Positions 34,636 to 49,760 of a stretch of DNA of 64,000 nucleotides are shown here, piece after piece. Origin of the DNA: Agromyces larvae. GTDB taxonomy: Bacteria > Actinomycetota > Actinomycetes > Actinomycetales > Microbacteriaceae. The stretch spans positions 1,798,001-1,862,000 of the forward strand of contig NZ_CP094528.1 of the NCBI RefSeq assembly GCF_022811705.1, in the 5' to 3' direction. Under the pieces are notes generated by a model that made no database searches, was not told the origin of the DNA, and worked only from the letters and a program-made list of their open reading frames with translations. Every line of letters begins with the position of its first letter. Within the stretch, counting starts at the first letter, position 1. The position numbers and the translations under genes are program-made.

Positions 34636-36503
34636 GCGGCGAGGCTCCGCAGGCGGTCGGCGTCGCCGACGGGCAGCGCGCAGACGAACGCCTCGCACCG
34701 GTAGGCGAGCGCGTCGCCACCCGAGCTCCGGGCCTCGAACAGCTCGAATCCGGCTTCGGCGAAGGCGGCGGCCTGCGCGTCGGTCACGACGACGGCGACG
34801 GATGCCTCGTGCCGACGCGTCTCGTCGACGAGCTCCGCCGCGTCGCCGGGCGCCGCGATGACGGTGACCACCTGCACCAGCGGAGTGCCGAGATCGACGA
34901 GCAGGCGCAGCGTGCCGCCGAATGCGATGGGGCGCGCGAGCGCGTGGTCGACGAGCGCGGATGCCGCCCGCTCCGCGGCCTCCCGGTAGCGATCGCCGGC
35001 CCCGAGCGCGTGCAGCAGCCGGGCCGCGTCGGTGATGGTCGTGATGCCCGAGGGCGCGGCGCCCTCCGCCGGATCCGCGGGCAGCGCGAGCCCGCGGGCG
35101 GCCAGCACCGGGTCGGCGCCGTCGGGTGCGGCGAACACGGATGTCCCGGCGCCGGCCTCGATCGCCGCATCGACCAGGTCGCGTGCGGCTGCCGCGTAGC
35201 GCGCCTCGCCGGTGGCCAGGGCGACCTCGAGCAGACCGCCGGCGAGCATGCCGGAGTCCTCCAACGTCGCGGTCGCGGTCGACGCGATGCCGTCGCGCGA
35301 CGCGCGCAGCAGCCTCCCGTCCGCTCCGCGGTGGTGCTCGAGCAGCCAGTCGGCCGTCTCCCGGCCTGCCGTGATCACCCGCTCGTCGCCGAGCACCGCC
35401 CCGGCCCGTGCCAGGGCGCCGACCGCGAGCCCGTTCCATCCCGTGAGGACCTTCTCGTCCAGCGGCGGCGGCTCCAGCCCCTCGCGACCGATCCGGTCGC
35501 GCGCGTAGTACCCGCCCTCGTTGCGCAGGCCGTCGATCGTGCTCTCCGAATCCTGCGCGCTCGCGAAGCCGCCACCCGGAAGCCGCATCGTGTCGAGCAG
35601 GAACCGCACCAGGTCGCGGGCGAGCGCCTCGAGCCGCGGTGCGTCGGTCGAGCCCGAGCGCCGCGCGTCGGCGACGAGCTCCGCCGCGAGGCCCAGCAGC
35701 AAGGCGTTGTCCGACAGCATCCGCTCGTAGTGCGGCTCGCTCCAGTCGGCTCGCGTCGCGTACCGGAAGAACCCGCCGTCCACCGGGTCCCGCAGCGGCG
35801 AGGCGCCCATGCGCAGCAGGGTCCGCCGCGCGAGCGCCCGCGGCTCGCCGCCCATGCCCGCCAGGAACCCCAGCACCGGGGCGACCGGGAACTTCGGCGC
35901 CCCGCCGAAACCGCCGTGCACCGGGTCCTCGCCGGCAGCGAGTTGCGCAGCGGCCTGCTCGAGTACGGCGCGCTCGGGCAGCGCGGTCTCGGGACCGAAG
36001 ACGGATGCCTCCGCCAGCGCCTCGGCGACGGCCGACGCGGTGGCGTCGAGTTCGTCCCGCCGTTCGCGCCACGCCTCGTCGACCGCGAGCAGCACATCCC
36101 GGAACGCCGGAACCCCGCCCACGGCACGCGGCGGGAAGTACGTGCCGGCGTAGAACGCCCGACCCTTCGGATCGGCGAACACCGTCAGCGGCCAGCCGAG
36201 CTGGCGCGTGAACGCGCTCGCGGCGGCGAGGTACGCGCCGTCGACCTCGGGGTGCTCCTCGCGATCGACCTTGATCGCCACGAACCGTTCGTCGATCAGC
36301 GCGGCGACCTCCGGATCGCCGAAGCTCTCCCGGGCCATCACATGGCACCAGTGGCAGGTCGCGTAGCCGATCGAGATCATGACCGGCACATCCCGTTCGA
36401 CCGCGGCCGAGAACGCCTCCTCGCCCCACGGGTACCAGTCCACCGGGTTGCCGGCATGCGCCCGCAGGTACGGGCTCACCGCGTCCGCGAGTCGCTCAGC
36501 CAT
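34632..36503 (-). CDS. DUF255 thioredoxin-domain protein (YyaL-like)
   Basis: A 623-residue protein: an N-terminal thioredoxin-like domain (about 1-165; [13 protein letters not shown] and the redox motif CHWC in [14 protein letters not shown]) followed by an (alpha/alpha)6 glycosidase-like barrel resembling N-acylglucosamine epimerases. The family is widespread; function is unknown, possibly thiol-related. The ATG at 36503 follows TACGCT by 6 nt; the frame is open upstream into the rRNA region but that part is not protein-like. Confidence 0.9.
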   Translation of the reverse strand: MAERLADAVSPYLRAHAGNPVDWYPWGEEAFSAAVERDVPVMISIGYATCHWCHVMARESFGDPEVAALIDERFVAIKVDREEHPEVDGAYLAAASAFTRQLGWPLTVFADPKGRAFYAGTYFPPRAVGGVPAFRDVLLAVDEAWRERRDELDATASAVAEALAEASVFGPETALPERAVLEQAAAQLAAGEDPVHGGFGGAPKFPVAPVLGFLAGMGGEPRALARRTLLRMGASPLRDPVDGGFFRYATRADWSEPHYERMLSDNALLLGLAAELVADARRSGSTDAPRLEALARDLVRFLLDTMRLPGGGFASAQDSESTIDGLRNEGGYYARDRIGREGLEPPPLDEKVLTGWNGLAVGALARAGAVLGDERVITAGRETADWLLEHHRGADGRLLRASRDGIASTATATLEDSGMLAGGLLEVALATGEARYAAAARDLVDAAIEAGAGTSVFAAPDGADPVLAARGLALPADPAEGAAPSGITTITDAARLLHALGAGDRYREAAERAASALVDHALARPIAFGGTLRLLVDLGTPLVQVVTVIAAPGDAAELVDETRRHEASVAVVVTDAQAAAFAEAGFELFEARSSGGDALAYRCEAFVCALPVGDADRLRSLAA

Positions 36504-36509
36504 GCGACC

Positions 36510-36515
36510 AGCGTA
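36510..36515 (-). promoter_or_regulatory. -10 box of DUF255 gene (leaderless)
   Basis: TACGCT on the minus strand, 6 nt before the ATG at 36503, downstream of the rRNA terminator. Confidence 0.5.
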
Positions 36516-36564
36516 TGCCCGCGATCGACCGGCACCGGCGCGGGCTGCACACGGGAGGTTAACC

Positions 36565-36598
36565 AAGAAGAGCCGCCCATCTCTGGGCGGCTCTTCTT
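36565..36598 (-). terminator. rRNA operon terminator
   Basis: A perfect 15-bp stem: AAGAAGAGCCGCCCA (36565-36579) against its complement at 36584-36598, with a 4-nt loop. It lies immediately after 5S on the minus strand. Confidence 0.92.
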
Positions 36599-36607
36599 GA
36601 AAGTATG

Positions 36608-36724
36608 TCCGGCGGTGTCCTACTCTCCCACAGGGTCGCCCCTGCAGTACCATCGGCGCTGTCAGTCTTAGCTTCCGGGTTCGGAATGTGTCCGGGCGTT
36701 TCCCTGACGCTATGGCCGCCGAAA
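36608..36724 (-). rRNA. rrf: 5S ribosomal RNA
   Basis: About 117 nt on the minus strand. Starts TTTCGGCGGCCATAGCG, contains ATTCCGAACCCGGAAGCTAAG and ends GGAGAGTAGGACACCGCCG. Boundaries are estimated from the paired ends (CGGCGG/CCGCCG), good to a few nt. Confidence 0.96.
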
Positions 36725-36886
36725 CTCTAGAACCAACGTGTCCTGTCCCGGGTGTTTCTCCGGGGGTGGGGGTTGGTGGTCTGTGTTTCGAACTGTGTGC
36801 ACTGTTCGATTGTGTGTTGGGTTTCCGTCTGAAGGGAACCACAGAGTGGACGCGAGCAACCAGGAAATTCTTCGAACTGGGTGGTT

Positions 36887-41974
<5,088 letters not shown>

Positions 41975-42294
41975 AAATTCAATCACTGACAGAGAAACAA
42001 CTGACTCTCGCCAAATTGTCCATCAATCAAAGGAATCCCACCCACCCCAAAAAGAGGCAGGCCAGGGTTCAAAAAATTGGCATTGAACATAGTGCACGCT
42101 GTTGAGTTCTCAAGAAACGGACGCACCGGGGTTTCAGCCTCTCGGCCTGCCCCCAGGGCAACCTGTCAACCATACCACCCGCTGCCGAGCAACTGGAACC
42201 GAAGTCCCGTTCCTCGCGGCTGTTTCACAGCCTCCCGAGACTGGTCGGAACCAGCCGGCTTCAGAACCGGATTCGGGATCGGAGTGGAGGTTCA
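41975..42294 (-). other. rRNA operon leader
   Basis: About 310 nt between the predicted rRNA transcription start and 16S. It holds a boxA/antitermination element, TTGAGAACTCAA at 42102-42113, followed on the transcript by CAGCGTGCACTATG, as in other actinobacterial rRNA leaders. No coding potential. Confidence 0.75.
42102..42113 (-). promoter_or_regulatory. boxA-like antitermination element
   Basis: TTGAGAACTCAA in the leader, repeated as TTGAGAACTA before 23S; matches the actinobacterial NusB/NusE-binding boxA pattern. Confidence 0.7.
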
Positions 42295-42323
42295 ATCTTA
42301 GGCTTGAAATCACCGAGTCGCAA
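42295..42323 (-). promoter_or_regulatory. rRNA operon promoter
   Basis: Minus-strand TTGCGA (42323-42318), 17-bp spacer, TAAGAT (42300-42295). Start predicted near 42288, about 313 nt before 16S. Confidence 0.75.
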
Positions 42324-42576
42324 TGCTGCGCCTTCGAGGTTATTTGGCTAAGATCTTCGCTCGCTTGCTTGCCAGGAGCTTTTCGCTCTCTCGCTCGCCG
42401 CGGCGACATGGAATAAGTTACGCGGCGGTGCGGCATCCGGCCAAATCGGGCGTGCATCCCGGGCGTGTCGCATCCGCCGGGCACGCTCCGATCAGCCCGA
42501 GATCCCCGGAAACACGCGGGAGGCGGGGCATCCGATCGGATACTCCGCCTCCCGCGCTCGTCGAGTCGGCCGCCTG
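42324..42576. other. Intergenic region upstream of rRNA promoter
   Basis: About 250 bp. It holds the rRNA upstream promoter region, including an AT-richer stretch near 42336-42350 and 42410-42420, and the terminator of the aldo/keto reductase gene. I see no further gene. Confidence 0.6.
42516..42555 (-). terminator. Terminator of aldo/keto reductase gene
   Basis: An 11-bp stem, GCGGGAGGCGG (42516-42526) with CCGCCTCCCGC (42545-42555), and an inner ATCCGATCGGAT palindrome, 22 nt after the gene end. No U-tract beyond a few Ts. Confidence 0.6.
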
Positions 42577-43428
<852 letters not shown>

Positions 43429-43491
43429 TCACGCGGGTCGCGGCATCCGACAGCCCGTTCGCAGTCCGCGATCACGCGACCGCGGCCGCCG

Positions 43492-43497
43492 TACGAT
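43492..43497 (+). promoter_or_regulatory. hrpA -10 box (leaderless)
   Basis: TACGAT, 8 nt before the ATG at 43506. Confidence 0.5.
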
Positions 43498-43505
43498 GGA
43501 ACGCT

Positions 43506-46500
43506 ATGCCCGCCGCGATCCCCGTGATCTCCTACCCTCCCGAGCTGCCCGTCTCCGCGCAGCGGGAGGAGATCGCGCGCGCCGTCCGCGAGCACCAGGT
43601 GGTCATCGTCGCCGGTGCCACCGGGTCGGGCAAGACGACGCAGCTGCCGAAGATCTGCCTCGAGCTCGGGCGCACCTCGATCGCGCACACCCAGCCGCGC
43701 CGCATCGCGGCGCGCACCATCGCCGAGCGGGTCGCCGAGGAGCTCGGCAGCGAGGTCGGCGACCTCGTCGGCTACCAGGTGCGCTTCACCGACCGGGTGA
43801 GCGAGCAGACCGCCATCAAGGTGATGACCGACGGGATCCTGCTGAACGAGATCCACCGCGATCGCGAGCTGCGGCGGTACGACACGATCATCATCGACGA
43901 GGCGCACGAGCGCAGCCTCAACATCGACTTCCTGCTCGGGTATCTGAAGCGGCTGCTCCCCCGGCGGCCCGACCTCAAGGTGATCATCACGAGCGCGACC
44001 ATCGACCCCGAGAGCTTCGCGAGGCATTTCGCGGATGCTTCGGAGCGGCCGGCTCCCGTGATCGAGGTGTCGGGGCGCACGTATCCGGTCGAGGTGCGGT
44101 ACCGGCCGTTGGTCGCCGAGCGCGGCCCTTCGACGGGCTCAGGGACCGATGGCGACGACGATGAGGGCGCGGCCGAGGAGGATCGCGATGTGCAGCGGGG
44201 CATCCTCGACGCGCTCGACGAACTCGACCGCGAGGCGCCGGGCGACGTCCTCGTGTTCCTGAGCGGCGAGGGCGAGATCCGCGACGCCGAGCAGGCCGTA
44301 CGCGCACACACGACCCGGCGCGGTGCGGCCGGGCTCACCGAGGTGCTGCCGCTCTACGGCCGGCTGAGCGCCGCCGACCAGCACCGCGTGTTCGAGCCGT
44401 CGAAGGTCGCCGGGGTGCGACGGCGGGTCGTGCTGGCGACCAACGTGGCGGAGACGAGCCTGACCGTGCCGGGCATCCGGTACGTGATCGACGCCGGCAC
44501 CGCGCGCATCAGCCGCTACTCGGTGCGTTCGAAGGTGCAGCGCCTGCCGATCGAGCCCATCTCGCAGGCGTCGGCGAACCAGCGATCGGGGCGGTCGGGG
44601 CGCACGAGCGACGGCATCGCGATCCGGCTGTACTCCGAGGACGACTTCGATCGGCGGCCCGAGTTCACCGACCCCGAGATCCTGCGCACCAACCTGGCGG
44701 CGGTCATCCTGCAGATGGCGTCGCTCGGACTCGGCGCGGTCGAGGAGTTCCCGTTCCTCACGCCGCCCGACGCGCGCGGCGTGCGGGACGGGCTCGAGCT
44801 GCTGCGGGAGCTGGGGGCGCTGGAGGACGGGCTCCCTTCGACAGGCTCAGGGAGCTCCGCAGGCTCAGGGAGCTCGACAGGCTCAGGGAGCTCGACAGGC
44901 TCCGGGAGCTCCGCAGGCTCAGGGAGCTCGACAGGCTCAGGGAGCGAGGGGCCGCGGCTCACGCGGATCGGGCGGCAGCTCGCGCGACTGCCGATCGAGC
45001 CGCGCTTCGCACGCATGGTGCTCGAGTCGAAGGCGCAGGGCGTCAGCCGCGAGGTGCTCGCCATCGTCGCCGGGCTCACCATCCAGGATCCGCGCGAGCG
45101 TCCGCTCGAGCAGCGCGAGCAGGCGACCGCCGCGCACGCTCGGTTCGTCGACCCGACCAGCGACTTCCTCACCCTGCTGAACCTCTGGAACCACCTCGAG
45201 GAGCGCCAGCGCGAACTCTCGGGCAGCGCGTTCCGCCGGCTCTGCAAGGCCGAGTATCTGAACTACCTGCGGATCCGCGAGTGGCAGGACCTGTACCGCC
45301 AGCTCGTGCGGCTCGCGAAGCCGCTCGGGCTGCACGTGGCCGCTTCGACCGGCTCGGCGGGCGGGGTCGCGTCGAACCCCGACGGCATCCACCGAGCGCT
45401 GCTCGCGGGGCTGCTGTCGCAGCTCGGCATCCGCGACGACGCGCGTACCTCCTCGGGCCGCGGCGGGGCCGGGCAGGCCCGCGAGGCCGAGCGCAAGGGC
45501 CGCCGGCAGATCGCCGAGTTCCTGGGCGCGCGCGGTACCCGGTTCGCCGTGTTCCCGGGTTCGGCGCTCGCGAAGAAGCCGCCGCAGGCGCTCATGAGCG
45601 CCGAGCTCGTCGAGACCAGCCGCCTCTTCGCGCGGATGAACGCGGCGATCGACCCGGCGTGGGCCGAGCCGCTGGCCGGCCCGCTCGCCAAACGCTCGTT
45701 CAGCTCGCCGCGCTGGGAGCGCAAGCAGGGCGCCGCCGTCGCCGACGAGAAGGTCGTGCTGTTCGGCGTGCCGATCGTGCCGAAGCGGCGCATCCAGCTC
45801 GCCCGGGTCGACGCCGCGCTCGCGCGCGACCTGTTCGTCCGCCACGCGCTCGTCGAGGAGGACTGGGACTGGGGCACGCTCGACAAGCGGGTGTTCGCCT
45901 TCGTGCGGCGCAACCGCGACCTGCGCCGTGAGCTCGGCGAACTCGAGGAGCGGACGCGGCGGCGCGACATCCTGGTCGGCGACGAAGCGGTCGTCGCCTT
46001 CTACGACGCCCGCGTCCCGGCCGACGTCACCGACACGCGCTCGTTCGAGCGCTGGTGGCGCGGCGAGCAGCGCCGGCAGCCCGACCTGCTCACCATGACC
46101 GCCGCCGACCTGCTCGGCGAGGAGCCCGAGACCCGCGACGACGGGTTCCCCGACCGGTGGCGCCAGGGCGACCAGACCCTGAAGCTCGCCTACCGGTTCG
46201 AACCCGGCGCCGCCGACGACGGGGTGACGGTGATCGTGCCGCTCGTGCTGCTGCCGCGCCTGGACGCGACGGGCTTCGACTGGCAGGTGCCCGGGCTGCG
46301 CGACGAGCTCGTCACCGCGATGCTGCGCACCCTGCCGAAGGTGCTGCGGCGGCAGGTGGTTCCGGCCGCCGAGTGGGCGGCGAAGATCTCGGCCGAGCTC
46401 CCCGACGGCCCCGAGCGCGGCACCGCTCGCGAACCGTTCGCCGCGGTCGTCGCCGCCGTCATCAAGCGGCTCACGTTCGCCCCGGTCACGGCCGACGACT

Positions 46501-47600
46501 TCGACCTCGACCGGGTGCCGCCGCACCTGCGGGTGACGTTCCGCGCGGTCGACGATCGCGGCCGCACGGCCGGCAGCGACAAGGACCTCGCCGCGCTCCA
46601 GGCGCGGCTCGCGGATCGCGCAGGCAAGGCGGTCGCCGCGACCTTCGGCCGGTCGGATGCCGCGGCCGCGCGCCGCGACGGCGGGCGGCGCGGGCCCGTG
46701 GCATCCGACCTGCCCGACGACACCGGCGGGTTCGCCGAGGCGACCGGTCGCACCGCGTGGGAGTGGGACGCGCTGCCGGCGCACGTCGACACCCGGCGGG
46801 GCGGCAACGTGGTGCGCGCGTACCCGGCGATCGTCGACGACGGGGCATCCGTCTCGCTGCGGCTGCTGCCGACCGCCGAGGAGCGCGACCGCGCATCGCG
46901 ACGCGGCGTCCGCCGGCTGCTCGTGCTCGCGACGCCCTCGCCGGTCGCCTACGTGCAGGAGCACCTCTCGAACGAGGAGAAGCTCGCCCTCGCGGCGAGC
47001 GCGTACGCCGGGCCGCGGGCACTGCTCGACGACGCCCTGCTCGCGGTCGTCGACGCCGAGCTGCGCGCCCGGCACCCCGACGGGCTGCTGCGCACCCGCG
47101 CGGAGTTCGACGCCGTGCGCGATGCCGTCGCGGCGGTCGTCATGGACCGCATGTTCGAGACCGCGGCGCTCGCGGCGCGCATCCTGAAGCTCGCCCGCGA
47201 AGCCGACAAAGCGATCTCGAAGGCCGCGAGCCTCACCCTCATGTCGCCGCTCGCCGACGCCCGCAGCCAACTCGAATCGCTGGTGCCCGCCGGATTCGTC
47301 TCGGCGACCGGCCTCGACCGGCTGCGGCACCTGCCGCGGTACCTCGAGGCGATCATCCTGCGCGTGCGCAAGCTGCAGGACGACCCCGGGCGCGACCGCC
47401 GCTCGCTCACCGAGGTCGAGGAGGCGACGAAGACGTTCGCCGATGCCGGCGGGCGCATCCCGATCGACCCCGACGCCGACCCGCGGCTCGTGCGGGTGCG
47501 CTGGATGCTCGAAGAGCTGCGCGTCTCGCTGTTCGCGCAGGAGCTGCGCACCGCGGAGGCGGTGTCGATCCAGCGCATCCGCAAGGCGCTCAGCTCGTGA
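43506..47600 (+). CDS. hrpA: ATP-dependent RNA helicase HrpA
   Basis: A 1364-residue DEAH-box helicase. Walker A GATGSGKTTQLPK near residue 36, DEAH in IIDEAHERSLNIDFL, SAT motif, then the QxxGRxGR-like QRSGRSGRTSDG, the HA2/OB regions and the large C-terminal DUF3418 (from about 800). HrpA resolves stalled ribosomes and remodels RNA. Two stretches interrupt normal alignment: GPSTGSGTDGDDDEG near 208 and a Gly-Ser-rich tract of about 40 residues near 443-480, both coded by the dispersed repeat. TACGAT lies 8 nt before the ATG. Confidence 0.95.
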   Translation: MPAAIPVISYPPELPVSAQREEIARAVREHQVVIVAGATGSGKTTQLPKICLELGRTSIAHTQPRRIAARTIAERVAEELGSEVGDLVGYQVRFTDRVSEQTAIKVMTDGILLNEIHRDRELRRYDTIIIDEAHERSLNIDFLLGYLKRLLPRRPDLKVIITSATIDPESFARHFADASERPAPVIEVSGRTYPVEVRYRPLVAERGPSTGSGTDGDDDEGAAEEDRDVQRGILDALDELDREAPGDVLVFLSGEGEIRDAEQAVRAHTTRRGAAGLTEVLPLYGRLSAADQHRVFEPSKVAGVRRRVVLATNVAETSLTVPGIRYVIDAGTARISRYSVRSKVQRLPIEPISQASANQRSGRSGRTSDGIAIRLYSEDDFDRRPEFTDPEILRTNLAAVILQMASLGLGAVEEFPFLTPPDARGVRDGLELLRELGALEDGLPSTGSGSSAGSGSSTGSGSSTGSGSSAGSGSSTGSGSEGPRLTRIGRQLARLPIEPRFARMVLESKAQGVSREVLAIVAGLTIQDPRERPLEQREQATAAHARFVDPTSDFLTLLNLWNHLEERQRELSGSAFRRLCKAEYLNYLRIREWQDLYRQLVRLAKPLGLHVAASTGSAGGVASNPDGIHRALLAGLLSQLGIRDDARTSSGRGGAGQAREAERKGRRQIAEFLGARGTRFAVFPGSALAKKPPQALMSAELVETSRLFARMNAAIDPAWAEPLAGPLAKRSFSSPRWERKQGAAVADEKVVLFGVPIVPKRRIQLARVDAALARDLFVRHALVEEDWDWGTLDKRVFAFVRRNRDLRRELGELEERTRRRDILVGDEAVVAFYDARVPADVTDTRSFERWWRGEQRRQPDLLTMTAADLLGEEPETRDDGFPDRWRQGDQTLKLAYRFEPGAADDGVTVIVPLVLLPRLDATGFDWQVPGLRDELVTAMLRTLPKVLRRQVVPAAEWAAKISAELPDGPERGTAREPFAAVVAAVIKRLTFAPVTADDFDLDRVPPHLRVTFRAVDDRGRTAGSDKDLAALQARLADRAGKAVAATFGRSDAAAARRDGGRRGPVASDLPDDTGGFAEATGRTAWEWDALPAHVDTRRGGNVVRAYPAIVDDGASVSLRLLPTAEERDRASRRGVRRLLVLATPSPVAYVQEHLSNEEKLALAASAYAGPRALLDDALLAVVDAELRARHPDGLLRTRAEFDAVRDAVAAVVMDRMFETAALAARILKLAREADKAISKAASLTLMSPLADARSQLESLVPAGFVSATGLDRLRHLPRYLEAIILRVRKLQDDPGRDRRSLTEVEEATKTFADAGGRIPIDPDADPRLVRVRWMLEELRVSLFAQELRTAEAVSIQRIRKALSS
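44126..44145 (+). repeat. Dispersed PSTGSG-coding repeat, copy 2
   Basis: CCCTTCGACGGGCTCAGGGA, inside hrpA, read as P-S-T-G-S-G. It shares 20 bp of the tatD copy with one mismatch. Confidence 0.75.
44831..44946 (+). repeat. Dispersed repeat expanded to 18-bp tandem array
   Basis: Begins GCTCCCTTCGACAGGCTCAG, then five full 18-bp units of GGCTCAGGGAGCTC plus SRCA at 44844, 44862, 44880, 44898 and 44916 and a partial sixth. Each unit adds G-S-G-S-S-(A/T), so copy-number change keeps the hrpA frame. Confidence 0.92.
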
Positions 47601-48090
47601 ACCGCGGCTCGTAGGCGGGCGCGATCTCGGCGAAGCGGGCATCCCACCAGGCGTCGTCGCGCTCGGCGTGCGCGATCGGGTCGTCGAGGTATCGGCCCAG
47701 CGCCTCGAGGTAGACGTGCCACCCGGGACCGTACTCGGGGTCGCTGATCCCGTCGTGGCGCAGCACGAGCCGGGTGCCGTCGCCATCGGGCACGAGCCGG
47801 ACCTCGAGTCGGGTCTCGGGCTCGCCGCGGACCTGCCAGGTCGTGGTGAAGCCGCGCGGCGGATCGCACGCCCGCACGACCCCGACGCAGTAGACGTCGC
47901 CGCTGCTGCCGATCGCCTCCCACGTGCCGCCCACGCGGAACTCGCCGCGGTACGGCGCCATGAACCGGGCCAGCCGACCCGGGTCGGTGATCGCCTGCCA
48001 GAGATCGTCGACGTCGGTGGCGTAGCGCTCTTCGAGCTGCAGTCGCCAGGCGTCGCCGGCGCGTTCGATGCGGCAGTCGTCGGGGGTCAT
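47590..48090 (-). CDS. SRPBCC (AHSA1-like) protein
   Basis: A 166-residue START/Bet v1-fold protein with the AHSA1 pattern: YATDVDDLWQAITDPGRLARFM, GEFRVGGTWEA, GFTTTWQV and GPGWHVYLEALGRYL. It is encoded directly after an ArsR-type repressor with an ATGA overlap, the standard ArsR/SRPBCC pair. Ligand is unknown. The 3-prime end overlaps the convergent hrpA end by 11 bp. Confidence 0.9.
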   Translation of the reverse strand: MTPDDCRIERAGDAWRLQLEERYATDVDDLWQAITDPGRLARFMAPYRGEFRVGGTWEAIGSSGDVYCVGVVRACDPPRGFTTTWQVRGEPETRLEVRLVPDGDGTRLVLRHDGISDPEYGPGWHVYLEALGRYLDDPIAHAERDDAWWDARFAEIAPAYEPRFTS

Positions 48091-48452
48091 GGTCGCTCCT
48101 TCCCGGGGTGCGACGTCGTGGCCGCTCGTCTGCGGTCGCGCGCGCCGCGCGCGACCTCGGTGTGCAGCGCGTCGAGCGTGCGGCCCCACTGGACGCGGTA
48201 CCGCTCGACGGCGGCGGCCGCGCGATCGACGCCGTCGTGATCGAGGGCGTACAGGCGACGCGCACCGGCCGGCCTCGCGTTCGCGAACCCCTGTTCGCGG
48301 AGGATGCGCAGGTGCCGAGATACCGCAGGCTGCGTGATGCCGAACTCGGCGCCGATGGCGTCGACCACGTCGCCGGCGGGACGCTCGCCGTCGGCGAGCA
48401 ATTCGAGGATGCGCCGGCGTACCGGGTCGCCGAGGACGTCGAGTGCGTGCAC
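48087..48452 (-). CDS. ArsR-family transcriptional regulator
   Basis: A 121-residue winged-helix repressor: LDVLGDPVRRRILELLADGERPAGDV, FGITQPAVSRHLRILREQG, and LYALDHDGVDRAAAAVERY. No metal-binding ELCVCDL-type motif, as in the SRPBCC-linked branch. The GTG at 48452 lies 6 nt after TACGAT, so leaderless. It overlaps the SRPBCC gene. Confidence 0.9.
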   Translation of the reverse strand: MHALDVLGDPVRRRILELLADGERPAGDVVDAIGAEFGITQPAVSRHLRILREQGFANARPAGARRLYALDHDGVDRAAAAVERYRVQWGRTLDALHTEVARGARDRRRAATTSHPGKERP

Positions 48453-48458
48453 GGCCCG

Positions 48459-48464
48459 ATCGTA
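48459..48464 (-). promoter_or_regulatory. -10 box of arsR-type operon (leaderless)
   Basis: TACGAT on the minus strand, 6 nt before the GTG at 48452, in the gap shared with the divergent MFS gene. Confidence 0.5.
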
Positions 48465-48510
48465 TCTGTTTGCACGTATATTCGCCAGGGCTGATATCTT
48501 GACCGCCCGA

Positions 48511-48516
48511 TAGACT
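48511..48516 (+). promoter_or_regulatory. -10 box of MFS gene (leaderless)
   Basis: TAGACT, 8 nt before the GTG at 48525. Confidence 0.5.
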
Positions 48517-48524
48517 CGACGATC

Positions 48525-49733
48525 GTGGGAGGGTACGGCGAACTGCTGAGGGTGCCGGGCGTCGCGCGGATCATCGCCGCACAGCTCACGGCACGATTCC
48601 CCTCGGGGATGCTCTCGCTCGCGTTCCTGCTGCACGTCGAACGGCAACTCGACTCGTACGGCGCCGCCGGGCTCGTGCTCGCCGCGACCTCGATCGGGCA
48701 GGCCGTCGCCGGCCCGCTCACGAGCCGGCTGATGGGGCGCCTCGGCATGCGGCCGGTGCTCATCACCACGCTCGTGATCTGCGCGACCTCGGTCGTCGCG
48801 ATCGGCGTCATCCCGCCGAACCTTCCCGCATACATGGTGATCGGCCTCATCGGGGGCCTCGCGACCCCGCCCGTGCAGTCGGCGGTGCGCACGATCTACC
48901 CGAAGATGGTCAACTCGCGCCAGCTCACCCCCCTGTTCTCGCTCGACGCGTCGGCGCAGGAGATCATCTGGGTCGTCGGCCCCGTGGTCACCACGTTCGT
49001 GTCGACGCAGATCGGCACGATCTGGGGCATCCTGCTCGCAGCCGTGATGATGGTCGTCGGCGGCATCTGGTTCATCTCGTCGCCCGAGCTCGGGCGGGTG
49101 CGCATCCCCCGCTCGAAGCGCCGGCTGGGCGCGGTGCTCGCCCGGCCCGCGGTGCTGCTCGCGACCGTCGTCGGGTTCCTGATGATCGGCGCGTGCGCCG
49201 CCGTCGAAGCCGGCGTGGTCGCGGTGTTCGGCCACGACGGCGCCGAGGCCGGCATCGTGCTCGCGATCTTCTCCATCGGCAGCCTCGCCGGCGGCCTCCT
49301 GCTCGGCCACGTGCAGATCGGCCCGTGGGCGACCGCGCGGCGCATGCTCATCGTGTTCGTCGGCATGTCGCTCGCCGCCTTCGGCATGAACCTGCCGTGG
49401 CTGTCGGTCACGCTGCTGGTCGCCGGCATCGGCATCGCGCCCGCGCTCGCGGTGCTGTTCGCGATCGTGTCGGCGAGCGTGAAGTTCTCGGACACCGCCG
49501 AGGCGTACGGCTGGGTCGGCACCGGGCAGCTGATCGGCGCGGCCCTCGGGTCTGCGCTCGCGGGCTTCCTCATCGACGGCTACACCGCGGTCGGGGCGTT
49601 CTGGGCGGCGGCGGTGCTCGCCGGGCTCGCGACGCTGGCGGGCGTCATCGGGCGCCGGTGGCATCCCGACCTGCGCGGCCGCGACGCCTCGCCGATTCCC
49701 GACACCGAGCCGGTGCCGCTGACGCCCAGCTGA
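48525..49733 (+). CDS. MFS transporter
   Basis: A 402-residue major facilitator with 12 predicted helices. The cytoplasmic motif RLMGRLGMRPVLI follows helix 2; a second half begins after KRRLGAVLARPA. It resembles proton-linked sugar/drug exporters without a clear subfamily. GTG start with TAGACT 8 nt upstream. It is divergent from the ArsR/SRPBCC pair, so the ArsR-type protein may regulate both. Confidence 0.86.
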   Translation: MGGYGELLRVPGVARIIAAQLTARFPSGMLSLAFLLHVERQLDSYGAAGLVLAATSIGQAVAGPLTSRLMGRLGMRPVLITTLVICATSVVAIGVIPPNLPAYMVIGLIGGLATPPVQSAVRTIYPKMVNSRQLTPLFSLDASAQEIIWVVGPVVTTFVSTQIGTIWGILLAAVMMVVGGIWFISSPELGRVRIPRSKRRLGAVLARPAVLLATVVGFLMIGACAAVEAGVVAVFGHDGAEAGIVLAIFSIGSLAGGLLLGHVQIGPWATARRMLIVFVGMSLAAFGMNLPWLSVTLLVAGIGIAPALAVLFAIVSASVKFSDTAEAYGWVGTGQLIGAALGSALAGFLIDGYTAVGAFWAAAVLAGLATLAGVIGRRWHPDLRGRDASPIPDTEPVPLTPS

Positions 49734-49760
49734 TCCGACGAGCTGAACAGGACGGTACGG

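Noticed and set aside
44831..44946. Possible CRISPR array
   Set aside because: The 18-bp units are contiguous without spacers and code a linker inside hrpA.
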